Both the position numbers and the translations under genes were made by a program. Under the pieces are notes generated by a model. The model had not been told where the DNA came from. It saw nothing but the letters and a program-made list of their open reading frames with translations, and ran no database searches. Of a DNA stretch of 64,000 nucleotides, positions 54,111-64,000 are shown piece by piece. The first letter of the stretch is position 1, and the number at the start of each line of letters is the position of its first letter. Source of the DNA: Labia minor (taxonomy: Eukaryota; Arthropoda; Insecta; Dermaptera; Spongiphoridae); assembly GCA_963082975.1 (NCBI GenBank), contig OY720346.1, positions 50,068,296 to 50,132,295 on the forward strand, read 5' to 3'.

Positions 54111-57100
54111 ATTTTCTCTGAAAAAAATCATTAAATCCTTAAATGTTAACCGTTATGCATCATATTCCCTTAAGGTGTCGAGATACCCTTAAAGGAATAT
54201 ATCAAATAATACCAATAATATTTTTAGTACTTAATATATATATAATATTATTAGTTTTTTATTATATATTTAATGTAATTTGTTTTAGTAAGCAAACATT
54301 GTTTTAATTTTCTTTCATATTTATCACCACCTGTTGATTAAAATAATTAAAAAAATAAAAATTAAAATAAAATGAGATTTACAGTATTAAATATACATGC
54401 AATTTACAAAACAGACCTATTATCAATTTTCAAATTAAATATTGATAGATAGACAGATAGAAAACTGGTTAAATTTTCATAAATTCATATTCATTCAAGA
54501 TCCTGAATATAATTTTTCATTACTATAAATTTTTATAAAACATTTCCATTTAGATTAAAGATCATGGCATAATTAACCATTTAGGCCAATGAATGAACAA
54601 AATAATGTCAAATTATACTAACCTATTAACATATCAAAGAAAGAAAAATCCTAATAAATGTACTTACAGAGAGCCAATGACTTTCTTTCTTTTGAAGTGT
54701 TTATCACGTTCTCTAGGAAAATTCAATAAGCATTGAAAGGAAAAGTTGAAAATAAAAAGATAGTGGGAGGTTTGGTAGATGGTTTGGGGGTGGGATTTTG
54801 GGAGTTGAAATGTAAGAAAGAGAAGAAGGCGACTAGCAAATGAGAGAATATAATATTCGACAAAGAAAGAAAATTACTAGAAAGTATTTTACATTCAAGA
54901 TATACTTAATTATTAGTTTTTAATCAATTTAATTTCGTTATTTTAATGAGTTTGCATACACTTCACAATTTTATTTATTAAAGAGCACAACGGCAAGATC
55001 ATCTTTCTTAATTATATTATAACTTGAAGTAAAATTGATATATATATATATATACACCTTGCATTAGAATGGATACATCTTTTACTTAAATATAATAATT
55101 AAAATTTTTTAGTTTATTCTAGGAAACTAAACATTTCTTCAATATCTTCTTTAATATTAGTTAAAAACCGATTTTTATTTATATATTTATTTTAATATTA
55201 TTGGGATTGTACATCGAACAACAGTTTTCTTCTTCCAAAATTATATAATCACATTAAAAAGAGATAAGTTTATAATATTTTTTTCTAATAAAAATATGAT
55301 TGTTCTTCTTAACATTTAAATTAAATTTATACATTAAAAATACTAATAATTAAATTAATTAATTAAGTTAATTTTTGTTTGTAATAAATCAATTTAACTA
55401 AATGCCATTTTTTGAGACATCTTTTACATGTTTACATTATTTATTTCAATTTCATCAGAAAAACTATCAATTTGTTCAGTTGCTTACTGAACATGATGTA
55501 ATAAAAAAAACATTAAAATTAATTAAATAATTCATTTTAATTAGGCTCTTTATTCAAAGTATCTAGACCATTGTTGTTGAAGTGCTAAGTAGGCGGATCA
55601 TTGTACAACCCCATCATGAAGAAGAATATACTTATTGAGGCTAAGAGAAAAATTATTTTCTAGTTTTTAGTGCATTTATAAATAAAACACTTTTTTTAAA
55701 ATTATTTATTTTATTTTTAATTTTTTAGTAAATAAATTTTTAAGATTTTAAGTTTTATTTGAATATAGTTTGAGATTATAAAAGATATTTAATGATGGGT
55801 TAAAATTTATTAATTAAGTTATTAATTAATTAATTAAGAAAATGAAAACTTTATTTCATATTCATGTTTTGTCATCCAAATCTGAAAAGTGTGCAAAATT
55901 TTAGTTCGATTAGTCAACTGAAACTGTGTTAAAAATAAGTTACTAGATTTGAACTATACAGACAACCAAGCAAGTTAAATAAAACATTGTAAAAATATTA
56001 AGCTAATATTTATTAAAACAATGAATTTGTCTCCTAACGAGTGCTTAAATTAAACATGAATCTTAATTAATTATTTATTGTAAAAGTTTTATTTTCAAGT
56101 TGAAACAAAACAAAATGTTCAATTATTATTTAAAATATTAAATATATTGTTATAAAATTGTTTTTTTTTTATTTAAACTTTTCATTTTTGAGAATTATTA
56201 ATTTAAACTGATTTCACACTATTGTATTTTCAAATGAGAGAGGATTTAATTTAAAATATATTTCCCCCTTTTAAAATCAACGTAAATTTCAAAAAAAAAA
56301 AGATTAAGAAATTGTTTCTAACATTACTGTGGTAAGCAGGGTCCGCTCTAGAAGGCGACAAACCGGACATTTGTCCGGGGCGAGGAATCTGAAGGGCGGC
56401 ATTTTGTTTATGAATATAATAAATTTTACTATATATAGGGGCGCCAATTTATTCATTTTCCAAGGGCGCCACAAATGGTACACTGGCGGTAAGTATTTAA
56501 TTTTTTTTTTTATTTTCTTATAAGTGGGGGAAATATATTTTAAATTAAATCCTCTGTTATTTGAAAATACAAGTTTGTGCTGAAATTGAAATCCTTATTA
56601 ATAATGAAAATATGTGAAAAGTGTCGCAAAAAATAGAATTTAGTTAAATGGATTCAAAACAAACAAACAAAAAATTAATTAAATTAATTTATTAGTATTT
56701 TTAATGTATAAATTTATAAACTCATCTCTTTATTATATAATTTTGGAAGAAGAATGGTCTGTCGTTCGATGTGCACGGCTTTTACTCTAAACATACCCTT
56801 TATCTGATTCAAAAGTAGAGTTAGCATAACGTGACATCTCCTTTTGAATAGAACAAAGAGCAAAATCTTTTCTAAAATTTTTGAATCCGATGAATGTATT
56901 CCGAACTAATTCATTACATTCCTCGAACAGTGAATTTTTAATTATGAATTAAATTTCTGTGCTCTCTCTGTGAACATACCAACTTTCTGTTCATACCCTG
57001 GACATGTTTGGAATTTACTTCACAAACAAAATTTATAAATTATACTACAATTAAAACAAATATAAAACATATATTTAATTATAACATAATTTAGTATTAT

Positions 57101-58076
57101 TTATATTGAACTAAATTTAAAATTTAGTTTATAAAAAACAAAATAGTATTTGGGATGCCTTCCAGAAGCATTTCTTGACTATTCCCAATGGATAAGCGAA
57201 AGTAAAAAAGCTTACGGAGATGTTTTCTTTTCTTCATTCTATTTTTGGCTTCCCAGCATATTATCGAATTTATCTCCTTGGATTTTTTTTTTTTGTAAAT
57301 ACACTTTAATAGAATTATGCAAAAAGGTTTCCGTTAAAAAGAGAACAAATTTAAATATTTTTATTTTTTTTCTTTCCTTAATCAATTTTTTTTTTTAATT
57401 TTTTCTAATAAAATTAGCATTTTTAGCAATTTTGTGTTAAATCATTAAATGTTTTCTTATTATTATTATTTCTTTATGTAATTACAATGTCAATTCATTA
57501 TATATATAATATATGCCTGAATTCAAATTCTGTTTTTGATTTGTTTCAAAAACAACACTGAATTAAAAACAAACTTAAGTTTTACATAATTATAGTCTCT
57601 GTATTGTTCCTGAAGTAAAAGACATCTGAATTAGGTTTGTAACACGCCTACAAAACGTCTGTTATGACCCATTTTCTGATTAATAAGATTTAAATAATAT
57701 TCAGTTATTATTTTATGTATAATTCATATCTGTAGTTTTGCACTTGCATTCGTAAAGTCTTCCAACGGACGTAAAAGTTTTTTACTCATTAATATGTAAG
57801 AAATCTAATCACCAGTAAAATATAATATTAATGTATTTTTTTCCTTTTCTAAATAAATTTTTTTAAATATTAAAGTAAATTATTATATATTATATTATTA
57901 GTACCTGGTTTATCGAGCAGCCGCTCTGTACTTTAAAAAAATATTTCTTATGAACTATGAATATTTAAGATTAAGATTATTATTTAAAATATAATCGACA
58001 AAATATATGAAACAATTTTAAATAATTTAAAAGAACATAAATTCAAAAAAATAGTCAATACAACAGCCCTTAAACG
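54111..58076. other. Long A+T-rich region without recognised genes
   Basis: Nearly 4 kb of A+T-rich DNA. 54680-54860 is purine-rich. 56335-56495 has 'cagggtccgctctag', 'ttgtccggggcg' and two 'gggcgcca' motifs and may be an eroded hAT MITE. 57145-57285 gives a short protein-like frame (WDAFQKHFLTIPNG) that is too weak to call. Confidence 0.4.
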
Positions 58077-58340
58077 TAAGTATTAATGCACCGAAAGACA
58101 GAAAAGTATGTCCTGAGGATATAACATAATATATATGTCGTAATTTGATGACAAACTATTGTTAAAATAAATATTTTTAATTTTATTTTATTTACAATAT
58201 TTTATATTTAAGGAAGCGCAGTGAGGCGTTTCCCGGCGCTATTTTTTATTATTAAAATTCCTATTTTAAATTTAGAAAAAACTAACAAAGATAATTTTTC
58301 CAGAGGCTGAAACCTATACAGATCGATTTTTCTTTTATAA
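58077..58340 (-). mobile_element. Diverged HINE-2-related repeat
   Basis: The reverse complement shares 'acatagataat', 'ctgtataggtttcagcctc', 'taaaataggaa' and 'cgcttccttaaata' with 1-480, in the same order. No intact ends. Confidence 0.55.
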
Positions 58341-58409
58341 ATATTATCTATGTTGTAAATTTAAAAAAAAATCTTTTGAGCGGTTTAATATTTCAAAAAT
58401 ACAAATGTA

Positions 58410-58447
<38 letters not shown>

Positions 58448-59344
58448 TACTATATATACAAATTTCGCTAGTTTAATAAGATAAGATAAAGTTATATTAA
58501 AGATCCATAAATGTCTAGTTTCTCTCTGGAAATGTTTTTAATCAAAGTTTTTCTAATAAGTTTCTTGAGGGATGATAGGAAATGATGGAAGGGTTGTTGT
58601 TGATGTTGTTAATATGTGATAATATGTTTCATGGAGGTGGAGTGGGCGAAAGTGAGACGTATACTAGAGGTAGTTGCCCCAAGGGGCACTTATTGGGCCA
58701 GATCGGATGGATTATCGAACGGTTTTAAGAGATCTGAGGTTGGGGAAGTACGGTGGATTCGATGAGAGTGGAGAGAAGAGGAGGAGGGGTGGGGGTGGGG
58801 TTGGGGGCAATTGCCAACCCCTGACAACGAATTAGGGTCTCAGGGCAAACAACCTGCTAGAGTGACTTGTCCCTCGGGAAAATGACATCCAATTCTCTGC
58901 GTTTCTTCAATCTTAATGAAGTTTAGTGATTGGAAAAAAAACTTAATCGAAATTCCTAAAAAGAGAGAAATGAAAAAAAATTAACTAATTTTTAACAAAA
59001 ATTTTTGTATAAGGTTTCAATAAAAAAAATAGATAAAAAATTGGATAATCTCAAATTAATCAAAAAAAAAAAAAATATTTATTGGCAATTTGAAGGGCTT
59101 ATTATAAATTTATTAAATTGTGAACCGACTGAAATTAAATATCAATAGTTAATCTAAAGTAAATTCCAATAAAGGGAAATCCATCAATTAAAAGAAAAAA
59201 AAAATAAATAAATATAAAGTTAATCTTATAAATACTAAACGGAATTATTATATATAGTGTTATTTTAATTGTTTCGTTTCATTTTGTTCTTAATTTAGTT
59301 TTTTATAAACATATATTTTAAATTTTTAAAATGAATGCATTTTT
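58341..59344. other. Unique DNA with a G+C-richer island
   Basis: (TA)n at about 58410-58450, then 58500-58930 of mixed, G-rich composition that does not match any repeat in the window. No convincing open frame. Possibly regulatory or an unrecognised non-coding transcript. Confidence 0.4.
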
Positions 59345-59918
59345 ACAATCTCGCCAGGGATAGTATTGCGAGAACGAAATTTTCGATATCGAGATTTTGA
59401 TGTTTTTATATGTTTTGAAGGTCCCTTTGTCATTTTCACTAGGGTTGAGAAAATTGTATGTGTGTGTGTGTGTGTATGTGGACAAGATTACGCAAAAACG
59501 GTTTGAACTAGAATAATGAAATTTGTTTATTCAAAGTTCGTAGTTTTCTATCAACTTTTGAGAAATGTAACTCATCCGGGAGAGGATCATTACCACGTTT
59601 TCATTTTTTTTCTCTAAACTGACAGTAAAAGTAAAGATAGATGTTTGGTAGTTTTCACATGCTTAAAAATTGTATAAAACTGCTATATATAGAATTTCAG
59701 CTTGATAGAATTACTAGAATTAATTTTTTAATAGGTTGACTGCCAATCACGCGCCATGTGACGTGGTGCCATCAACAAAGAGCCAATCATGCGCTGGTTT
59801 AATAAATATTATTTCTTAATTTTAATTTATAATTTAATTAATTTAATTTTATTTAAATATATTATATATTAATTAATCCGATTCAAATTTGCGAGATAGT
59901 CGAGTGGGGACACTCCAG
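59345..59918 (+). mobile_element. HINE-1 copy H
   Basis: ACAATCTCGCCAGGGATAGT at the start; GCGAGATAGTCGAGTGGGGA then CACTCCAG at the end. Short (GT)n tract. The hairpin keeps GAGTG/CACTC with a GGGA loop. Confidence 0.82.
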
Positions 59919-60415
59919 ATTTCTTTAATTGTATCTAATATTTTTTTTAATCGCTAATAATTGAAATAAAAATATATTTCAACTATTTTAATTAAATTTA
60001 TATAAAATTTTGGAGAGTGATTTTGACTTTTAATGTAATAAAATGAAAATGCTGATATGACAAGAAATCTTTTGATGATGACGTTGATGTTTTCATCCGC
60101 TCCTGTGGTTGTTGATTGTATTTTAATTAAACAGGCATCTGCAAGATATTCACAAAGGTGTTCCAAAGTTTTTGATCATAATAATAACATAAATAGAATT
60201 TTCTTTTTTGTGGTTTTGTTTGAATATAAATATTGAATATTTTAAAAACCTTCATTGGTGTCACGTTTATTCTAGTATATACTTTATCCTATTTTGAATC
60301 CAATGTTAAACACTTCTTTCGTTTTCGTTCAAATATGTTGTGACATACTTTTTCTTTCCTTATAATCATAAATCTTTTTCAATTTATTTTTAAATTTTTT
60401 AATAAAAAAAAAAAA
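59919..60415. other. A+T-rich spacer
   Basis: No gene recognised; ends in a poly-A run that borders the next element. Confidence 0.5.
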
Positions 60416-60592
60416 AATGTGCAGCATCGTACACGTGGCGGAAGTGAAACTTCTTACAATCTAGAGAATAAGATAAATTTTAGTTGAGAGTGTGAGTGAG
60501 AGAGAAATAGAGAAAAATAAAGGGATCATTTCGAAAGACATATAACAGTATAAAATTTTCGTAACAAATATTCGCTTTATTATTATTATTAT

Positions 60593-61010
60593 CTACTCTA
60601 TCATCATATCTACATTGCCTGTACTATTGTCGGTTGGTGCTTCAATTGGTAATACTGATATTAATGGCTTGTGATAACTAAAATAAGATATATATGTTCG
60701 TGATTCGATATTTTCTATATAACGTGTAAAAACAGCATCTATTGTAGTTCCAGATTTTGTTGTTGATTCCTTGGGATCGTTATTTAGAAGCAGACCAAAT
60801 GTTTCTCGAAGAAAGTTGATCAACGGCAACGAATCATCTCAGATCCAAAATTTACATTAAAATCTCCCCCGAGAATTAGAGGGATTTTATCTTCGCCTCG
60901 TTCAAGTGCATTAGCACCTGTGTGGCTATAAACCAGTAGTGAACGGTGTATGAAATAAATAATATCGTCTAAATTTTGGTCGTTATTTTTTTTCGGCATA
61001 GTGAAATCTG
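60593..61010 (-). pseudogene. Helentron-type endonuclease fragment, frameshifted
   Basis: Same sequence as the fragment at 39561-39965: IPLILGGDFNVNFGS, then LPLINFLRETFGLLLNNDPK and SYFSYHKPLISVLPI. A 2-bp difference after 'ttggatctga' shifts the frame just after the GGDFN motif. Otherwise only scattered substitutions are visible. Confidence 0.75.
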
Positions 61011-61227
61011 TGGAGTAGAGAAAAGCAGTTTTAAATGCAATAATAATTTTAAATTGATTTAGTAGTGTTAAAGTAATGTTGAGATTCGGATAAATAACGT
61101 GAATGGTCATCGACGCACATAACTGTATGTGTTGGCGTGTGAATCGCCGACCATGTTCACACACACAATTACATGCGTCGGTATGCGTGCACGCTGTATA
61201 TTTGACTTGAGAATTTTAATTATTTCA

Positions 61228-61262
<35 letters not shown>

Positions 61263-61271
61263 TCAATTTTT

Positions 61272-61386
61272 ACTATCTCGCCAGAGATAGTATTGCGATC
61301 ACGAAAATTTTCGATGTTGAGATTTTGATGTTTTTATACGTTTTGAAGGTTCCTGAATCATTTTCACTAAGGTTGAGAAAAATGTC

Positions 61387-61423
<37 letters not shown>

Positions 61424-61899
61424 TAGTGTGTGTGTATGTAGGCAAGATTACGCAAAAACGGTTTGAGCTAGAATGATGAAATTTGGTACATGGACATTAT
61501 TCAAAATTCATAGTTTTCTATCAACTTTTGAGAAATGTAGGTCAACCGGAAGAGGGTCATTACCTACAACGTTTTGATTTTTTTTCCTCTAAAGTGACCG
61601 TAAAAATAAAGATATATGTTTGATAATTTTTCACATGATTAATAATTGTATAAAACTGCTATATATAGAATTTCAGCTTGATTGATTCGCTAAAATTACC
61701 AGAATTAATTTTTTAACACTGCAAATCTCACGCGCCAACACGTAACGTGGTGCCATCAACAAAAAGCCAAACATGCGCTGGTTTAATATTTATTATTTAT
61801 TATTTATAATTTATAATTAATTAAATTTAATTTAAATATAACATATTATGTTATTTAATCCAATTCAAATTGCGAGATAGTCGAGTGGAGACACTCCAG
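61272..61899 (+). mobile_element. HINE-1 copy I, nested in copy 2
   Basis: Full length, with the same terminal palindrome and hairpin as copy B and a long (GT)n tract. The uninterrupted site is present in copy 1 at about 39290-39300 ('gtcatatataaaaattgata'), so the insertion limits are known to within a few bases. Confidence 0.88.
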
Positions 61900-62125
61900 C
61901 TAATTATATATGACTTAACTAGCGCGCATGCGCGTCATGGACTTTGGACCTAGAGTGGGGATTAGAACGAAAGACAGCACAAAAGGGAGACGCAGATAGA
62001 AGCTATCTCATTCTCACTCGTTATACCTATATCTTCTTTCTCTCTTGCGTTACGAAATTTCAATTTTTCAATTCACTCTCCATTCTCAACCAAATGTCAG
62101 GACGCCGCTAAAGAAGTTTCACTTC

Positions 62126-62423
62126 AAAAATACTGATTTTTTCAAGAATATATTATATTTATATTGTATTAAAAAATAAGACTATTTATATACTTAAAGA
62201 GACAAACAAGAGAGATAGATTATTTATTTATAATTCAAAAGAGTAATTTAAAACCCTATTAGAAGAAAATAATACACACATTTAAATTATTTAATATTAC
62301 CATATTACTTAATAAATTATTCTAAAATATAATATTTTATTTATGAAGATAATCATTAAAGTAAAGCATAAAGTATTAAAATTTTATCTATGTAAACATT
62401 ATTTTATTATAATAAATAAATAA

Positions 62424-62471
<48 letters not shown>

Positions 62472-62995
62472 CATATATTTTTATCCTTTGTTGTTTTTTT
62501 GATTAATAAAATTGTATTTAAATTTTTTTAAATAAAGTGACATCATAGTGTTAATCTGTATTCATTGAAATTATCTACTTATATTCTTTGAGATTTATGT
62601 TACATTAACTTTCATTGTAAACGCAGCTTTCCTTTAATTAAATTAGAATTTAAAATAGAAATTAAAAATACAATCTTAATTAACATAATTAATTAAAGTT
62701 TTATATTTCTATATAATATTATTTTAAAAATCTATTTAAAACTTTTAGTAGCTTTTAAAATTTTAAATAAAGGTTTCTGTTTTGTTTTGTTTTTTATTGT
62801 TGTAAATTTAATATTTAATATAAATTTAATAATAATAATTAAACTTATCTTTAATTACTATAAAATACGTTATTATAAGGTTATAATATTATTACTCATT
62901 TAATTTAATTAACTAATTAAATTAATTTAAAATAATTCTTTTTAAATTTGAAATTCTTTTAATTTCTAAGATGAGAACCATTTTTAAATAATGAA
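62126..62995. other. A+T-rich stretch with long (TA)n
   Basis: (TAAA/TA)n at about 62415-62472. No gene recognised. Confidence 0.55.
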
Positions 62996-63065
62996 CTAGC
63001 TGCTCCGAGCGCCTTCGGCGCTCTTCACACCTAGACGGGGGCTCCGCCCCCTGTACCCCCGAGTG
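62996..63065 (-). mobile_element. Helitron 3' end
   Basis: Minus strand: 'gggggcggagcccccgtcta', then a hairpin GAGCGCC-GAA-GGCGCTC, GGAGCAG and CTAG (complement of 62996-62999), followed by T. Same 3' terminus as the Helitron at 4118-4722. Its own 5' end is not identified. Confidence 0.75.
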
Positions 63066-63166
63066 ATACATAGTATTTGGTTGAAAGTCTGTATGTAAAT
63101 GGTTTTCATCCATTTTGTTTCAATCAATATAAGTAGATAAGACATGTATTTGTTTTATTGTAAAAT

Positions 63167-63400
63167 ATATCTATATATTTAATACGATAGTGTCCGTCTG
63201 TACGCAAAAAACTCCAGAGCCTAAACTACAAGGAGTAAGGTAACCAAATTTTTCTGAGGTGAAGGGTACCTCAAATGATGAAAAATAAAAAAGAAATTAG
63301 AATCTTAGGTAACTCCTGAGCTGAGCTGCGGGTGTTCCATTTTCCAGAAATATATATAAAGGAGAGCGTTTGTATGTATATAATTTGTTTACTTTTTTGC
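63167..63400 (+). mobile_element. Possible Helitron 5' end
   Basis: TCTATATATTTAATACGATA followed by 'gtgtccgtctgt' is similar in style to insect Helitron 5' ends. No 3' hairpin or CTAG partner was located, so this is tentative. Confidence 0.25.
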
Positions 63401-63494
63401 TGTCATAGAAACAGATATATATATATATAATTAGAACCTCTCTCTCTCCCTCTATTTAAAATTTTAAAAAATTTCTTAAGCCAGGTAAATGAAT

Positions 63495-63809
63495 TGGACT
63501 GGAAGAGGAGACATGTGATTAGAGAAATTGGGGAAAAATCAACCGAAATGTAATTAAACAAAAAAATTCAAGAATTATGCTACGGATACGACTTACATAC
63601 AATTAACATACAAAATGTAGAATTTGAAAAAGTATAAATATTTAAATACTTAAGATCTCTAATCACGAAGGATAATAATATTCGAGAAAAATTTAAATCG
63701 ACGTTGTAATTGAGTAACGCCTGTTATTATGCAGTAAAGGGGCTTATCTCATCAAAGAGGATCAAAATTAAAATATATAAAACAATTATTTTTCATGTTG
63801 ATCGATGAC
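63495..63809 (+). pseudogene. LINE RT fragment, interrupted by hAT MITE
   Basis: Pieces read NELDWKRRHVIREIGEKS, IQELCYGYDLHTINIQNVEF, IFKYLRSLITKDNNI and SNACYYAVKGLISSKRIKIK, IYKTIIF, the region just upstream of the part retained at 30430-31010. Stops and frame changes are present. It is cut at 63809 by the MITE that follows. Confidence 0.75.
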
Positions 63810-63995
63810 TAGGGTGACCATATTTCGAAAACACCAAACCGGGACAAACGGTATACCTTTTTTTTAGAACTAAATTGAAAAAATTTTGAAAAAAAAATTA
63901 CGAAATGTCATAAATATTGAAAAAACGTGACAGTAGGCTCTGCCGAAGACATTTTTGGGACAGAGCACCAAAAGACGGGACGTTTGGTCACCCTA
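63810..63995. mobile_element. hAT-like MITE at window end
   Basis: TAGGGTGACCATATTTCG at the left and TTTGGTCACCCTA at the right. TCGATGAC precedes it (63802-63809) and TCGAT follows before the window ends, consistent with an 8-bp duplication. 'cgggac' motifs lie near both ends. Confidence 0.78.
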
Positions 63996-64000
63996 TCGAT

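Larger units (their letters stand above)
60416..62125 (-). mobile_element. Endonuclease-bearing Helentron-like element, copy 2
   Basis: Minus strand. Terminal motif at 62111-62125 and its inverse at 60441-60455 (the same 15-bp pair as copy 1), with the hairpin at 60419-60434. It matches copy 1 across both flanks and the endonuclease fragment. It lacks HINE-2, lacks the block with the palindromic MITE, has one minisatellite unit, and contains HINE-1 copy I at 61272-61899. Confidence 0.82.

Noticed and set aside
56335-56495. Possible hAT MITE ('cagggtccgctctag' ... 'acactggcgg')
   Set aside because: The ends do not pair well and no 8-bp duplication was found, so it is only mentioned in the stretch description.
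57150-57398. Short frame with protein-like start (WDAFQKHFLTIPNG in another frame)
   Set aside because: Too short, runs into poly-T, and no splice context or family could be recognised.
1-64000. CRISPR array, operons, bacterial promoters or ribosome-binding sites
   Set aside because: The sequence is clearly eukaryotic; the direct repeats found are transposon-derived or minisatellite and lack spacer structure.

Overview
The window is eukaryotic, gene-poor DNA that is strongly A+T rich (judged by eye at about three quarters or more), with many (TA)n and (GT)n microsatellites. The mobile elements (mariner, hAT, MULE, BEL/Pao, Helitron and Helentron-like rolling-circle elements, a LINE and a tRNA-type SINE) point to an animal, most likely an arthropod. 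I cannot name the species from sequence alone. I find no convincing multi-exon host gene, rRNA, tRNA, CRISPR array or operon. The one large intact reading frame is a hAT transposase (49069-50928, minus) inside a complete element with a perfect 8-bp target duplication.

Layout. 1-5.9 kb: rolling-circle repeats, a SINE, a mariner remnant and a small CTAG-ended Helitron. 6.8-12.4 kb: a nested block in which a BEL/Pao LTR element with matching 532-bp LTRs sits inside a Helentron-like repeat that also carries a copied piece of nearby DNA; a second rolling-circle family follows. 12.5-21.6 kb: small hAT and palindromic MITEs, further repeat copies, LINE tails. 21.6-34.5 kb: mostly unique A+T-rich DNA with mariner, LINE, SINE and MULE remnants. 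34.8-41.1 kb: a third rolling-circle family with a nested insertion, a mariner half-gene, and a 2.6-kb element carrying a Helentron-type endonuclease fragment. 41-48.6 kb: mostly unique DNA with mariner deletion derivatives. 48.7-52.0 kb: the intact hAT. 52-59 kb: mariner, an unclassified duplicated repeat and long unique A+T-rich DNA. 59-64 kb: more rolling-circle repeats, the second endonuclease-bearing copy, and a LINE fragment interrupted by a hAT MITE.

The most informative theme is a community of rolling-circle elements. At least three short non-autonomous families share one plan: a terminal motif, its inverted copy near the other end, then a short hairpin (the DINE-1/HINE plan). A fourth family retains an endonuclease fragment of the type found at the end of Helentron proteins. 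Its two copies here, in opposite orientations about 20 kb apart, are mutual empty-site controls: each contains, at a place where the other is uninterrupted, a different one of the short families.
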